Part shown: one piece after another, positions 26,532 through 36,232 of the stretch
How the letters are laid out: each line of letters starts with the position of its first letter
Position numbering within the stretch: position 1 is the first letter of the stretch
NCBI GenBank assembly: GCA_002748835.1
Contig: PDTL01000018.1
Location: forward strand, 1-64,000
Length of the DNA stretch: 64,000 nucleotides
DNA from: Deltaproteobacteria bacterium
GTDB lineage: Bacteria; Desulfobacterota; Desulfobacteria; Desulfobacterales; GCA-2748835
Direction: 5' to 3'
Made by a program: the position numbers and the translations under genes
The notes under the pieces: model-generated
Seen by the model: only the letters and a program-made list of their open reading frames with translations
Database searches by the model: none
What the model was told of the DNA's origin: nothing

Positions 26532-27158
26532 ATGGTTCAGGCTCAGAACGCACAGGAATATATCAACCGCCTCCGCGGACAACTGACATCTAACCCCAAC
26601 TGCGGCACCACCCACTTCAACCTCGGTGTCGCGCTCATGGGACTGCAGCAGTATGACGAAGCAGAAAAAGCCTTCTTCGAGGCCATTGATTGCAGTCCGT
26701 CCCTGGCCGAAGCCTATGTCCAGCTCGGCGGCATCTGCCTGCATCGCAACGATGTGGAGGGCTGTCTCTCCTTCAACCAGCGCGCCACCAAGGCCCGGGC
26801 CGGTTTTTCCATCGGTTTTGGCAACATTGGCTTTCTGGAGCTTCAGCGGGGCAACGTGGAGCCGGCCATCAAGGCCCTCCAGAAGGCCATCTCGTTCAAC
26901 TCCAAATTTGTACAGGCCTACACCACACTGGGATCCGCCTACCTGATGCAGGGGCTGGTCGATGAAGCGATTGCCGCACATAAAAAAGCCCTCTCCATCG
27001 AGCCGGATTTCCCCATTGCCTACAACAATCTGGCCATTGCGCTGCTGGAAAAAGGCGACACCGCCGGTGCTGTCGAAAGCTTTGACAAGGCCGTTTCCCT
27101 AGGATATGCACCCGAACCCGGCCTTGCGTCTGAAATCGACGCTGTGCGCACGGCATAA
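26532..27158 (+). CDS. Tetratricopeptide-repeat protein
   Basis: A 208-residue protein without signal peptide, built almost wholly of about five TPR units, for example THFNLGVALMGLQQYDEAEK, AEAYVQLGGICLHRNDVEG and IAYNNLAIALLEKGDTAGA. TPR arrays bind other proteins; the partner is unknown. It lies upstream of the unknown gene at 27228 and of dsrAB on the same strand, so a chaperone or assembly role for the sulfite-reductase locus is possible but unproven. Confidence 0.9.
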   Translation: MVQAQNAQEYINRLRGQLTSNPNCGTTHFNLGVALMGLQQYDEAEKAFFEAIDCSPSLAEAYVQLGGICLHRNDVEGCLSFNQRATKARAGFSIGFGNIGFLELQRGNVEPAIKALQKAISFNSKFVQAYTTLGSAYLMQGLVDEAIAAHKKALSIEPDFPIAYNNLAIALLEKGDTAGAVESFDKAVSLGYAPEPGLASEIDAVRTA

Positions 27159-27227
27159 CCTCGGCTCCTTTCGCTTTCAGCACACAGCGGATGAAAGCAA
27201 ATGTGCTTTTTGGCACCGGAGAAGGCA

Positions 27228-28340
27228 ATGCAAGGCACCGCGCATCCCCTATTTGAATACCGCATTGCCGGACACCCGGACGTGCTTTTACCCGGTAATC
27301 CGCTTCTAAAAAAGCAGCTTCCGGCAGACCGCCATGCCGGTGCAGCCAGCACTGCCCCGGTCACCCTTGCCGCCTATTTTTCTGCGATCCATGCCTTTCT
27401 CGCCCCACGAATCTCTCTGTTGCAACCTGACAAGGCATCACCCGTGCGGATTGTCATGGTCAAACATGGCGCCTTTTATCATCCAGCCTATATTGAAGTG
27501 AAAAAAAACGGCATCTGGCAGCGCAGCCACGGAGTCAACGTGGCTGTCTCTCCCCAGGGCTGCGAGATCATGGCGCGGGAATTTTCCCTGCTTTCCGCGT
27601 TTCAGGATCGGTGTTCACACACCCCCCACGTCTTTGACATGGACACGGTCAAAACACCCGACGGCACTGACATTGCCCTGTTTCTCGTGGAATGGCTCGC
27701 AGATCACCATGAATTTCACCTCACCGATGCCGGCCCTGAAAACGACACCTTTGTGGTCTGGACACCTGAGGGCGACCGGTTCCTGTCAGCTCCGGACATC
27801 CGCATGGCCGTTTACCACCAGACGGCAGAGATTCTCACAGACCTTTACGACCCCCGCACCACCGCCCATGTATTCCCCTGGCACCATGCGGCCGGGGACT
27901 TTGTCCTCGCACATACCGGTGACCAGGTGGATGTCAGGCTGATTTCCGTCCGTCAGTACGCACCCATGATCACCCCCCCGCCCGGGGATGATCTCCTCCT
28001 GCAGCTGGAGGCCATGTGGCTGTTCCTCATCCAGATGTCCATCCGCATGCGACTGGACCGCATTGATGGTATCGGGGACGTGGCATGGGCCGATACGGCT
28101 GCTGTAACCGGCACCGTACGCGGCTGGGAAGCGGCCCTGAACCGGTATCCGATCCACCCGGAAGCTGGCGTTCCCCCCGGAGATCTGATCCGTCCCTATA
28201 TCCACACCCGCTCCGATGACGATTGGGCCGAGGCTGCCCGGCGCTTCGTTCAGACCACGCCGGAGGCCGCCCCCGAGCATCCGGTCATCAAAAAGCACCT
28301 TTCCGCCCATATTTTCTGTCTCCGCGAAACGCTTGCCTGA
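27228..28340 (+). CDS. Uncharacterised protein upstream of dsrA, possibly kinase-like fold
   Basis: 370 residues from the ATG at 27228, preceded at good distance by GGAGAAGG; the ORF-track start at 27201 lacks a ribosome-binding site. No family was recognised with confidence. Order and spacing of some segments recall phosphotransferase folds: VRIVMVKHGAFYHP (beta-strand with Lys), EFSLLSAF (helix with Glu), LFLVEWLADHHEF (hinge), and WHHAAGDFVL with VDVRLISVRQY (catalytic-loop-like). The usual HxD is not clear, so it may be a pseudokinase or unrelated. It ends 312 bases before dsrA, which has its own promoter. Confidence 0.7.
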   Translation: MQGTAHPLFEYRIAGHPDVLLPGNPLLKKQLPADRHAGAASTAPVTLAAYFSAIHAFLAPRISLLQPDKASPVRIVMVKHGAFYHPAYIEVKKNGIWQRSHGVNVAVSPQGCEIMAREFSLLSAFQDRCSHTPHVFDMDTVKTPDGTDIALFLVEWLADHHEFHLTDAGPENDTFVVWTPEGDRFLSAPDIRMAVYHQTAEILTDLYDPRTTAHVFPWHHAAGDFVLAHTGDQVDVRLISVRQYAPMITPPPGDDLLLQLEAMWLFLIQMSIRMRLDRIDGIGDVAWADTAAVTGTVRGWEAALNRYPIHPEAGVPPGDLIRPYIHTRSDDDWAEAARRFVQTTPEAAPEHPVIKKHLSAHIFCLRETLA

Positions 28341-28468
28341 TGCCCGCTCTTGGTGTCTTTACCTGCCCGACCCACAATATACTGAGGAGAACGGGTTCAT
28401 TTATCAACGGCAGCAGATTCTTCATTTCCTTTCAAAGCCTTAACCATCCGCTCCGAGCGCCTTTTTGA

Positions 28469-28497
28469 TTGACATGCATCCGCATTAATCCTATAGA
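28469..28497 (+). promoter_or_regulatory. Strong sigma-70 promoter of the dsr operon
   Basis: TTGACA, a 17-base spacer and TATAGA, about 155 bases upstream of dsrA. It is the only near-consensus promoter in the 312-base gap before dsrA and implies a leader of roughly 150 bases. The rest of the gap shows no gene. Confidence 0.7.
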
Positions 28498-28652
28498 TAT
28501 ATTTTTAAAGCACCCCGTGCAGTATCAGGGTCAAATCATGGAAACATGATTATATAAGCAATTGGCGTAGTTGTCTTTTTTTCCGGCTATCAGAAAAAAA
28601 GCGAAACCTACTACCCCCCTCAGGGTACCATCACGTTAATGGAGGTAAGGCA

Positions 28653-29972
28653 ATGGCTAAGCACGAAACACCGTTGTTGGACCAACTCGAAAGCGGTCCA
28701 TGGCCGAGCTTCGTATCCGACATGAAGCAGGAAGCAGAAGTTCGCGCTAAAAACGAAGAAGGTCTTGATTTTCAGATCCCCGCAGACACCGTAGACGATC
28801 TGCTGGGCATTCTGGAACTCAGCTACAAAGACGGTCGAACCCACTGGAAGCACGGCGGTATCGTCGGTGTATTCGGTTATGGGGGTGGCGTTATCGGTCG
28901 TTACTGCGACCAGCCCGGTCTATTCCCGGGTGTTGAAGCGTTCCACACCATCCGCGTCAACCAGCCGGCGGGTAAATACTACACCACCGATTATCTGCGC
29001 CAGCTCATGGACATCTGGCAGCTGCGCGGTTCCGGTATCACCAACATGCACGGCGCTACCGGTGACGTCATCCTTCTGGGCACCACCACACCCCAGCTGG
29101 AAGAAATTTTTTACGAACTGACCCACAACATGAGTCAGGACCTTGGCGGCTCCGGTTCCAACCTGCGTACCCCGGCAGACTGTCTGGGTTCCTCGCGTTG
29201 TGAATATTGCTGCTACGACACCAACCGGATGGTTCACTTCCTGACCAATGAATTCCAGGATGAACTCCACCGCCCGGCATTCCCGTACAAGTTCAAGTTC
29301 AAACTGGACGGCTGCCCGAACTGCTGTGTTGCCTCCATCGCCCGTTCCGATATGTCCTTTATCGGTACCTGGAAAGACGACATCCGTATTGACCAGGAAG
29401 CGGTTGCCGCTTACGTCGCAGGCGAAATTCCCGTCAACGGCGGCGCCTTTGCCGGCCGCGACTGGGGTCCCTTCGACATCCAAAAAGAGATCGTCGACCT
29501 CTGCCCCACCGGCTGCATGAAGTATGAAGATGGTAAGCTCTCGATCAACAACAAAGAATGTACCCGCTGCATGCACTGCATCAACGCCATGCCGCGTGCC
29601 CTGCGTGTCGGTAAGGACACGGGCTGTTCCATCCTCGTCGGCGCCAAGGCCCCGATCATGGACGGTGCGCAGATGGGCTCCCTCCTCGTCCCCTTCATTG
29701 AAGTCAACCCGGACAATGACTACGAAGCCATCGTAGAAGTCATCGAGTCCATCTGGGATTGGTGGATGGAAGAAGGCAAGAACCGTGAACGTCTCGGCGA
29801 GCTGATCATCCGCCAGGGCTTCCAGAAAATGCTGCAGGTTACCGGTATCAAGGCAGTGCCCCAGCATGTTGAACATCCGCGGACCAACCCGTACATCTTC
29901 TGGAAAGAAGACGAAGTTCCGGGCGGCTGGGAACGTGACGTGGAAGAATACCGCAAACATCACTTACGCTAA
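28653..29972 (+). CDS. dsrA: Dissimilatory sulfite reductase subunit alpha
   Basis: A 439-residue catalytic subunit of the cytoplasmic DsrA2B2 complex, which reduces sulfite to DsrC-bound trisulfide at coupled siroheme and [4Fe-4S] centres. Siroheme-cluster cysteines are visible as DCLGSSRCEYCC (C-x5-C) and LDGCPNCCVASIA (C-x3-C). An inserted ferredoxin domain has NNKECTRCMHCINAMP near residue 300. The C-terminus is NPYIFWKEDEVPGGW. A GGAGGTAAGG site precedes the ATG. Codon use is visibly biased to GGT and CGT codons compared with neighbours, as expected of a very highly expressed gene. Diagnostic of a sulfate or sulfite respirer. Confidence 0.99.
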   Translation: MAKHETPLLDQLESGPWPSFVSDMKQEAEVRAKNEEGLDFQIPADTVDDLLGILELSYKDGRTHWKHGGIVGVFGYGGGVIGRYCDQPGLFPGVEAFHTIRVNQPAGKYYTTDYLRQLMDIWQLRGSGITNMHGATGDVILLGTTTPQLEEIFYELTHNMSQDLGGSGSNLRTPADCLGSSRCEYCCYDTNRMVHFLTNEFQDELHRPAFPYKFKFKLDGCPNCCVASIARSDMSFIGTWKDDIRIDQEAVAAYVAGEIPVNGGAFAGRDWGPFDIQKEIVDLCPTGCMKYEDGKLSINNKECTRCMHCINAMPRALRVGKDTGCSILVGAKAPIMDGAQMGSLLVPFIEVNPDNDYEAIVEVIESIWDWWMEEGKNRERLGELIIRQGFQKMLQVTGIKAVPQHVEHPRTNPYIFWKEDEVPGGWERDVEEYRKHHLR

Positions 29973-29990
29973 TCGCGAGGAGGCAATACA

Positions 29991-31136
29991 ATGGCATTTA
30001 TTTCCTCAGGATACAATCCCGACAAACCGATGGAAAACCGTATCACTGATATCGGTCCGCGCCACTATGAAGAATTTTATCCGCCCGTCATCAAGGAAAA
30101 CAAGGGCAAGTGGCTGTATCATGAAATCCTGGAACCGGGCGTCCTTGTGCACGTTTCCGAAACCGGCGCAGAAGTTTATACCGTACGGGCCGGCGGTGCT
30201 CGCCTGATGTCCGCATCTCATATCCGTGAGATCTGTGAAATCGCTGACAAGCACTGTGATGGCTACCTGCGGTTCACCACCCGTAACAACATCGAATTCA
30301 TGGTTGACACCAAGGAAAAAGCAGCGGCCCTGAAGCAGGATCTGGAAAGCCGTAAATTCCCGGGCGGCAGCTACAAATTCCCGGTTGGCGGTACCGGTGC
30401 CGGCGTTACCAACATTGTTCATACCCAGGGCTGGATGCACTGTCATACACCGGCTACCGATGCTTCCGGTACCGTCAAGGCGACCATGGACGTTCTGTTC
30501 GACGACTTCAAACAGATGCGTCTGCCGGCTCACCTGCGTGTTTCCATGGCATGTTGTCTGAATATGTGTGGTGCGGTTCACTGCTCTGACATCGCCATCC
30601 TCGGTTATCACCGAAAGCCGCCCATGCTGGACCATGAATATCTGGACAAAGTCTGTGAAATTCCGTTGGCTATCGCTGCCTGTCCGACGGCGGCCATCAA
30701 GCCGTCCAAGGTTGAAATCAACGGTGAAAAAATCAACTCTGTTGCCGTTAACCAGGAACGCTGCATGTATTGCGGTAACTGCTACACCATGTGCCCGTCC
30801 ATGCCGCTGGCTGACACCGAAGGTGACGGTATCGTTCTGATGGCAGGTGGTAAGGTATCCAACCGGATCACCGCACCGAAATTCTCCAAGGTGGTTGTGG
30901 CGTTTATTCCCAATGAACCGCCCCGCTGGACAACCATGACCGATACCATCAAGCGCATGGTGGATCAGTATGCCAAAGGCGCCCACAAATACGAGCGTTT
31001 TGGTGAATGGGCAGAACGTATCGGATGGGAGCGGTTCTTTGATGTATGTGAACTGCCGTTCACCCACCACCTGATAGACGACTTCCGTGATCATGCGTAT
31101 CACACCTGGCGCCAGACCACTCAGTTCAAATTCTAA
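29991..31136 (+). CDS. dsrB: Dissimilatory sulfite reductase subunit beta
   Basis: A 381-residue partner of DsrA, 18 bases downstream with its own GAGGAGG site. It has [12 protein letters not shown]-type cysteines (C-x3-C) and a ferredoxin domain with [15 protein letters not shown]. The first siroheme cysteine position is replaced by a threonine in [10 protein letters not shown], as is typical of DsrB, whose siroheme or sirohydrochlorin is not catalytic. The C-terminal [15 protein letters not shown] is family-typical. It forms the heterotetramer with DsrA and is translated at similarly high level judged by codon use. Confidence 0.99.
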   Translation: MAFISSGYNPDKPMENRITDIGPRHYEEFYPPVIKENKGKWLYHEILEPGVLVHVSETGAEVYTVRAGGARLMSASHIREICEIADKHCDGYLRFTTRNNIEFMVDTKEKAAALKQDLESRKFPGGSYKFPVGGTGAGVTNIVHTQGWMHCHTPATDASGTVKATMDVLFDDFKQMRLPAHLRVSMACCLNMCGAVHCSDIAILGYHRKPPMLDHEYLDKVCEIPLAIAACPTAAIKPSKVEINGEKINSVAVNQERCMYCGNCYTMCPSMPLADTEGDGIVLMAGGKVSNRITAPKFSKVVVAFIPNEPPRWTTMTDTIKRMVDQYAKGAHKYERFGEWAERIGWERFFDVCELPFTHHLIDDFRDHAYHTWRQTTQFKF

Positions 31137-31164
31137 TTGATCTGAGCTAAACGTCCGTATTGTC

Positions 31165-31196
31165 GGCCGGAAGGTTCTATTCTCTGCCTTCCGGCC
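31165..31196 (+). terminator. Hairpin between dsrB and dsrD (attenuator or processing site)
   Basis: GGCCGGAAGG (31165-31174) pairs perfectly with CCTTCCGGCC (31187-31196) around a 12-base loop, followed by a loose TTACCTGTTTT. It may terminate part of the transcripts after dsrB or protect the dsrAB message, giving more dsrAB than dsrD. Confidence 0.65.
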
Positions 31197-31227
31197 TTAC
31201 CTGTTTTATAACTGGGAGGAATACTTT

Positions 31228-31476
31228 ATGGCCATTAATTATGAAGAAGCAAAAAAAATCATCCTCGAACAGCTGGAAAAGAAGACCAAAACCAAGTCCA
31301 AATTTTATCTGAAAGACTTTTATGCGTTTCTGCCGGATGAAGGCCCCCGCGCTGTAAAAAAAGTGGTCAACGAGATGGTCCGGGAAGAGCTGCTCGAATA
31401 CTGGTCAAGCGGCAGTACCACCATGATCGGTCTGAAAGGTCGCGGCAAGCAGGCTGCAGCTGAGCATGAAGAATAA
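31228..31476 (+). CDS. dsrD: DsrD, sulfite-reductase activator
   Basis: An 82-residue winged-helix protein: NYEEAKKIILEQLEKK, then KSKFYLKDFYAFLPDEGPRAV and VVNEMVREELLEYWSSGSTT. This matches DsrD, which lies directly after dsrAB in sulfate reducers. It is reported to activate DsrAB allosterically rather than to bind DNA. A GGGAGG site lies just before the ATG. Presence of dsrD supports a reductive rather than a sulfur-oxidising Dsr system. Confidence 0.97.
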   Translation: MAINYEEAKKIILEQLEKKTKTKSKFYLKDFYAFLPDEGPRAVKKVVNEMVREELLEYWSSGSTTMIGLKGRGKQAAAEHEE

Positions 31477-31520
31477 AAATTTTCCGCTCATGACACCATC
31501 CCCTTGCATGGCCCGCCCCT

Positions 31521-32966
31521 ATGCAGTCTGATGTGTCACCTATCGCGATTGCCCCTCCTCCCCGGGTGACCATCTCGGCACTTCGAGGAGGATCGGGCAA
31601 AACCATCCTCTCTTTAGGTCTCTCCGCCCACTGGCGCCTGTCCGGCAGCCGGGTGTCTGTTTTCAAAAAAGGACCAGATTATATTGATGCGGGCTGGCTG
31701 TCCATGGCAGCCAATGCGCCCTGCCATAATATCGACACCTTTCTGTTCTCCACCCACGTGGCGGAAAAGGTGTTCCGGCATTACAGCAAGGGGTCGGATA
31801 TCTCGGTGATCGAAGGCAACCGGGGCCTGTTTGACGGCATTGATCTCACGGGAGATACCAGCACGGCTGAGATTGCAAAGCGCCTCAGGTCTCCGGTGAT
31901 CCTCTGTCTGGACTGTACCAAATCCAGCCGGACCGTTGCCGCCATCCTCCTCGGGTGCCTGCACTTTGACCCGGACCTGATCATCGGCGGCGTCATTTTA
32001 AACCGCGTTGCCGGCAATCGGCATGAAAACAATATCCGCCGGAATGTGGAGCACTATTGCGGTGTACCGGTGGTGGGGGCCATCCCCAAACTCAAAGGCG
32101 ATGTGTTTCCGGAACGGCATATGGGCCTGATTCCCACTGAAGAACATGCATGGGCCCACGAATCGATTGCGGCAGCCGCGGCGATTGCCCGGAAACATCT
32201 CAATATTGAAACCATCGAGGCCATTGCCCGAACCGCGGGAGATCTGACGCAGCCGACGCCGGAAGATCCCCTCTTTGACAGCCCGGTCTGCGACGCTGGG
32301 GACGCACCGGTCATCGGGGTACTCAAAGATTCGGCTTTTCAGTTCTATTATCCGGAAAATATCGAAGCCCTCACCCAGGCCGGCGCCAGGCTGGTCTTTG
32401 TCAGCCCGCTCGAAGATACCGCGCTTCCGGAGGATCTAGACGCCCTCTATATCGGCGGCGGATTCCCGGAAACCCATGCCCGGGCCCTTTCCAAAAACGA
32501 CACCTTCCGCACGGCCATCCGGGCCGCCTCTAAGGCCGGCATGCCCATTTACGCAGAATGCGGGGGCCTGATCTACCTGGGCACGCAGTTGACCGTAAAC
32601 GCGGAGACATGGCCCATGGCCGGAGTTTTTTCCATTGATTTCGGTATTTCCAAGAAACCCCAGGGACATGGATATACCATTGTGGAAACCGTAGCAGATA
32701 CCCCGTTTCATCCAAAGGGATCTGTGATTCGCGGCCATGAATTCCGGTATTCAACGGTTGCAGACATCTCGGAACCGGAAACCGCCCTGATATACCGGAT
32801 GACCCGCGGCAAAGGGATCATCCACAAAAAAGACGGCATCGTGAAACACCGCACCCTTGCCACCTACACGCATATCCACGCATTGGGAACCCCGGCGTGG
32901 GCCCCCAGCATGGTACGCGCTGCCCTCGAATACCGGGCATCCAAATCAGCGCCCCGGGCATCATGA
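31521..32966 (+). CDS. dsrN: DsrN, CbiA/CobB-type glutamine amidotransferase (siroheme amidase)
   Basis: A 481-residue member of the cobyrinate a,c-diamide synthase family. The N-terminal ATP-binding domain has SALRGGSGKTILSLGL, KKGPDYIDAGWL and the acidic VIEGNRGLFDGID. A class I glutaminase domain follows with its nucleophile in AECGGLIYLG near residue 338. At the dsr locus this protein is called DsrN and is thought to amidate siroheme for DsrAB. A true cobalamin role is the alternative, but no other cobalamin gene is nearby. It begins 44 bases after dsrD and is probably in the same transcript. Confidence 0.9.
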   Translation: MQSDVSPIAIAPPPRVTISALRGGSGKTILSLGLSAHWRLSGSRVSVFKKGPDYIDAGWLSMAANAPCHNIDTFLFSTHVAEKVFRHYSKGSDISVIEGNRGLFDGIDLTGDTSTAEIAKRLRSPVILCLDCTKSSRTVAAILLGCLHFDPDLIIGGVILNRVAGNRHENNIRRNVEHYCGVPVVGAIPKLKGDVFPERHMGLIPTEEHAWAHESIAAAAAIARKHLNIETIEAIARTAGDLTQPTPEDPLFDSPVCDAGDAPVIGVLKDSAFQFYYPENIEALTQAGARLVFVSPLEDTALPEDLDALYIGGGFPETHARALSKNDTFRTAIRAASKAGMPIYAECGGLIYLGTQLTVNAETWPMAGVFSIDFGISKKPQGHGYTIVETVADTPFHPKGSVIRGHEFRYSTVADISEPETALIYRMTRGKGIIHKKDGIVKHRTLATYTHIHALGTPAWAPSMVRAALEYRASKSAPRAS

Positions 32967-33003
32967 TCTTCACACCCCTTTGCATTTGAACCCTGCTCCG
33001 CCG

Positions 33004-33762
33004 TTATGCCTCTGCTTCAGGCGCCCTGTTTTTTTTCCCAAAAAGCCACGCACCGCAGATGCTGATTTCATAGAGCACCATGAGGGGGCAGGCCAGCATA
33101 ACCTGACTGACGATATCCGGCGGTGTCAGGATTGCGCCGAAAATAAAAAACAGCAGGATTGCATATTTCCGATTCCGATTTAAAAAACCCACCGACACCA
33201 CCCCCATCCGCGCCAGTCCCGTGATGAACAGGGGCAATTCAAACACGAACCCAAAGGCAAGCAGCATTTTTGAAGCAAATCCCAGGTATTCTTTCATGGA
33301 CGGAAGGGCCTGAATAGACGGATTGGCAAAACTGAGAAAAAAAGAAAACCCGAAAGGAAAGACCACAAAGTAGCCGAACAAGGCCCCGCCGAGAAAAAAG
33401 AAGACAGACAGCACGATAATCGGCATCAGAAACTTTTTTTCCTGTTTGTAGAGCCCCGGTGCCACGAACATCCAGAGCTGATACAGAATCACAGGAGACG
33501 CCAGTAGCAGTCCCGACAAAAACGCCACTTTAAGATAGGTAAAAAAGGCTTCAGGCAGACCGGTGAAGATGATCCGGTCTCCGTAGGGGAGGGCATCTCG
33601 CAAAGGCTGCATCAGATAGTCGAACAGCTGTTCCTTAAACGCATAGGACACCGCAAACCCGATGCCCACGGCAATGAAACACTTGATGATGCGGGAACGA
33701 AGTTCTTCCAAGTGCGCAGTCAGGGGAGCCTTCTGATCATCTGTCATACCAGCGCCACTCAC
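33004..33762 (-). CDS. tatC: Sec-independent protein translocase TatC
   Basis: A 252-residue membrane protein with six helices. The conserved N-terminal cap is LTAHLEELRSRIIK, followed by YQLWMFVAPGLYKQEKKF and GFVFELPLFITGLARMG. It is the core receptor for twin-arginine signal peptides. The ORF starts at a GTG three bases after the tatB stop; an ATG five codons in (33747) is an alternative start. Convergent with dsrN. Confidence 0.96.
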   Translation of the reverse strand: MSGAGMTDDQKAPLTAHLEELRSRIIKCFIAVGIGFAVSYAFKEQLFDYLMQPLRDALPYGDRIIFTGLPEAFFTYLKVAFLSGLLLASPVILYQLWMFVAPGLYKQEKKFLMPIIVLSVFFFLGGALFGYFVVFPFGFSFFLSFANPSIQALPSMKEYLGFASKMLLAFGFVFELPLFITGLARMGVVSVGFLNRNRKYAILLFFIFGAILTPPDIVSQVMLACPLMVLYEISICGAWLFGKKNRAPEAEA

Positions 33763-33765
33763 GGA

Positions 33766-34068
33766 TTAGTGGTCCTCCCTGTTCGAACCGCTGGAGCTGT
33801 TCGATGCCGGCTCCGCAGCACCGCCCTTTTCGCCGGGATCAGCGGCTGGGTTTTCAGACGCACGATATTTATTATAATCAACTGGTGTTATAACAGAATC
33901 TATCTCTTCATCCATCGTGACCACGGATTTAAGATCCTCAGTCGCGCTGCGAAACACTCTCATGGCTTTTCCCAGGGAGTGGGCGATTTCCGGTAGTTTT
34001 TTCGGGCCGAGAACGATGAGGGCAATCGCCAGTATCAGAACGATTTCAGGCATTCCCATGCCAAACAT
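33766..34068 (-). CDS. tatB: TatA/TatB family translocase subunit
   Basis: A 100-residue protein: one N-terminal membrane helix (IVLILAIALIVLGP), the KKLPEIAHSLGKAMRVF amphipathic helix, and a charged disordered tail of about 50 residues. The long tail and pairing with tatC favour TatB, but the KKLPEI hinge is TatA-like. It may serve both roles. An AGGAGATGCC site precedes the ATG. Operon with tatC. Confidence 0.85.
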   Translation of the reverse strand: MFGMGMPEIVLILAIALIVLGPKKLPEIAHSLGKAMRVFRSATEDLKSVVTMDEEIDSVITPVDYNKYRASENPAADPGEKGGAAEPASNSSSGSNREDH

Positions 34069-34255
34069 AAGGCATCTCCTGTGGTGCTGAACACCTTCTG
34101 GCCGGACAGTTAATCGAAACGCTTTTCTACTTACTGCGAATCCGCCAGGGTGTCAAGCTGCGCAAAAACGGTGTTGCAATGCCCTCCCTCCTGACTGGGG
34201 ATGACAAGTTTTTCATCACTCCGAAACCAACACGCGCCTCGACAGGAATGCTCTC

Positions 34256-34283
34256 TTGTCAATCCATGAATGGTGGTTATACT
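34256..34283 (+). promoter_or_regulatory. Probable promoter of msrAB
   Basis: TTGTCA, a 16-base spacer and TATACT, 93 bases before the msrAB start, within the 308-base divergent gap between tatB and msrAB. Nothing else is recognised in that gap. Confidence 0.6.
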
Positions 34284-34376
34284 TGATCTTAACGTATCGT
34301 GCATGTCAGCCGTGCGTCTGATTCAACGCCTACATCCTGTGTTGCAAAATCATGCTAGGAGAAAGGAGAGGAGAGG

Positions 34377-35456
34377 ATGCAAACAGGCGCTATCGTGAGA
34401 AGCCTGATGCTGGTGGGAAGTGTTCTGATGCTTTCCGGTGAACATACAGAGGCATCCGAGCCGGAAACAGCCATCTTCGCAGGCGGGTGTTTCTGGTGCA
34501 TGGAAAAGCCGTTTGAACAGATAAAAGGTGTGGTGTCTGTCCGTTCCGGTTATACGGGGGGGCATGTGAAGCATCCTTCGTATGAAGCGGTTTCAACCGG
34601 TACAACCGGGCACCGTGAAGCGGTGGAAATACGGTATGATCCGGATCAGGTTTCCTTTGAAAAGCTGCTTGACGTCTTTTGGCGTCAGATAGACCCCACA
34701 GATGCCGGCGGCCAGTTTGCTGACCGGGGAACGCAGTATGCCACCGCAGTGTTTTTTCATACGCCTGAACAGGAGGCCGCTGCACGGAAATCCATTCGCA
34801 GGCTCAATGCGTCGGGTCTTTTTGACAAACCGGTTGTGACGGAACTGCTCCCGGCGGCGCCATTTTATCCCGCAGAAACATACCATCAGGATTATCACAG
34901 CAAAAATCCCCTGCGGTATCAGCTGTATCGCAAAGGATCCGGGCGGGACCAATTTCTGAAACAGACATGGAATGGGCATAAACAGTTTTTCATCAGTGAA
35001 CATGATAAGGGACTGTATGTGAAACCCGATGCCGAGACTCTGAAAAAAAAGCTTTCACTGCTTCAATACACGGTCACGCAAAAAGGGGGGACAGAGCCGC
35101 CCTTTGACAATCTCTACTGGGATTTTAAGGAACCGGGAATCTATGTGGACATTGTGACCGGAGAGCCTTTGTTCAGTTCGCGTGACAAATTTGATTCTGG
35201 TACTGGCTGGCCCAGTTTTACACAGCCGCTGTTTTCTGACGCGGTTGTGGAGAAAACAGATCGCTCGCTTTTCATGACACGCATTGAAGTTCGCAGCCGA
35301 TACGGTGATTCCCATCTGGGGCACGTGTTTGAGGACGGTCCGCCCCCCACCGGACTGCGGTACTGCATCAATTCTGCGGCCTTGAAATTCATTCCGCTGG
35401 AAGAACTGGAAGCGAAGGGATACGGCACCTATAAAGATGCCGTTCAAACAAAATGA
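34377..35456 (+). CDS. msrAB: Bifunctional peptide methionine sulfoxide reductase MsrA-MsrB, exported
   Basis: A 359-residue fusion. An N-terminal hydrophobic segment ([15 protein letters not shown]) suggests export or membrane anchoring. The MsrA domain carries the catalytic AGGCFWCME near residue 40 and [10 protein letters not shown]. From about 215 the MsrB domain follows with [25 protein letters not shown] and the catalytic cysteine in RYCINSAAL. The two halves reduce the S and R forms of methionine sulfoxide. Exported MsrAB repairs oxidised envelope proteins, which fits an anaerobe exposed to oxygen or reactive chlorine. Confidence 0.95.
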   Translation: MQTGAIVRSLMLVGSVLMLSGEHTEASEPETAIFAGGCFWCMEKPFEQIKGVVSVRSGYTGGHVKHPSYEAVSTGTTGHREAVEIRYDPDQVSFEKLLDVFWRQIDPTDAGGQFADRGTQYATAVFFHTPEQEAAARKSIRRLNASGLFDKPVVTELLPAAPFYPAETYHQDYHSKNPLRYQLYRKGSGRDQFLKQTWNGHKQFFISEHDKGLYVKPDAETLKKKLSLLQYTVTQKGGTEPPFDNLYWDFKEPGIYVDIVTGEPLFSSRDKFDSGTGWPSFTQPLFSDAVVEKTDRSLFMTRIEVRSRYGDSHLGHVFEDGPPPTGLRYCINSAALKFIPLEELEAKGYGTYKDAVQTK

Positions 35457-35569
35457 CGCGTGAGGCCGTTGTCACGCGCCCCAGGCTCAGCTGAAACAGG
35501 TTAACAATCATATCGCGGCAAATCAGCGATTGTGGATGCCTCTCTCACGTCCATGGACGGATCCGGTGA

Positions 35570-36232
35570 TCAGGAGATAAAGGTCACCGCCTCTGCCGCC
35601 GGTATCCGGTCTGTACGGCACGTATTCACCGGCGCATCCGGATCCGCATACCCAAAAGACATACCAAACAAGATGCCGCTTGAATCCGGGAGGTTCAAAC
35701 TGGCACGGACCGGATCCGGAAACTGGCCCAGCGCCCCCTGAATGCAGGTACTGATCCCCTCTTCTTCCATGAGAAGACACAGGGTCTGAACGTAGATGCC
35801 CAGATCCACCGCGCCCATGATATCCAGGTAGGTCTCCATGGTCAGAAACAGGGCATGGGGCGCGTCGAAAAAAGACCAGTTTTTCAGCATCGCTTCCAGC
35901 CGTCCCTTTTTATCTGATCGTTCGATGCCCATGGCGCTGTAAAGCGCATGGGCAGATCCGTATTGCCGCTCCTTGTGCCGGCCGTCATATTTCACCTGCC
36001 AGTTGAAATCCGGATTGGGCGGTGCGCCGCTGATCACCGCTGCTGCAAGCCGGCCTTTCAGCGTATCTTTTGCCGCACCAGATACCACATATACATCCCA
36101 GGGCTGTACATTGCAGTTCGACGGTGCCCGCTGGGCGGTTTCCAGAATCCGTTTCAGGGTTGCTTCCGGTACCGGGGTTTTCAGAAACGCCCGGGTCGAT
36201 ACCCTGTTCAAGACCGCATCGGTTACGTTCAT
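35570..36232 (-). CDS. Nitroreductase family flavoprotein
   Basis: A 220-residue protein starting at the ATG at 36232 with GGAGG 8 bases upstream. The FMN-binding N-terminus is NRVSTRAFLKTPVPE, then RAPSNCNVQPWDVYVVSG, and the central helix region is DLGIYVQTLCLLMEEEGI. C-terminal GILFGMSFGYADPDAPVN completes the family pattern. It is an NAD(P)H-dependent FMN enzyme of the nitroreductase/FRase fold; the natural substrate is unknown. Stands alone. Confidence 0.9.
   Translation of the reverse strand: MNVTDAVLNRVSTRAFLKTPVPEATLKRILETAQRAPSNCNVQPWDVYVVSGAAKDTLKGRLAAAVISGAPPNPDFNWQVKYDGRHKERQYGSAHALYSAMGIERSDKKGRLEAMLKNWSFFDAPHALFLTMETYLDIMGAVDLGIYVQTLCLLMEEEGISTCIQGALGQFPDPVRASLNLPDSSGILFGMSFGYADPDAPVNTCRTDRIPAAEAVTFIS

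Noticed and set aside
28920-31103. Long minus-strand ORFs of 347 and 365 aa across dsrA and dsrB
   Set aside because: They mirror the coding frames of dsrA and dsrB and have no recognisable motifs.
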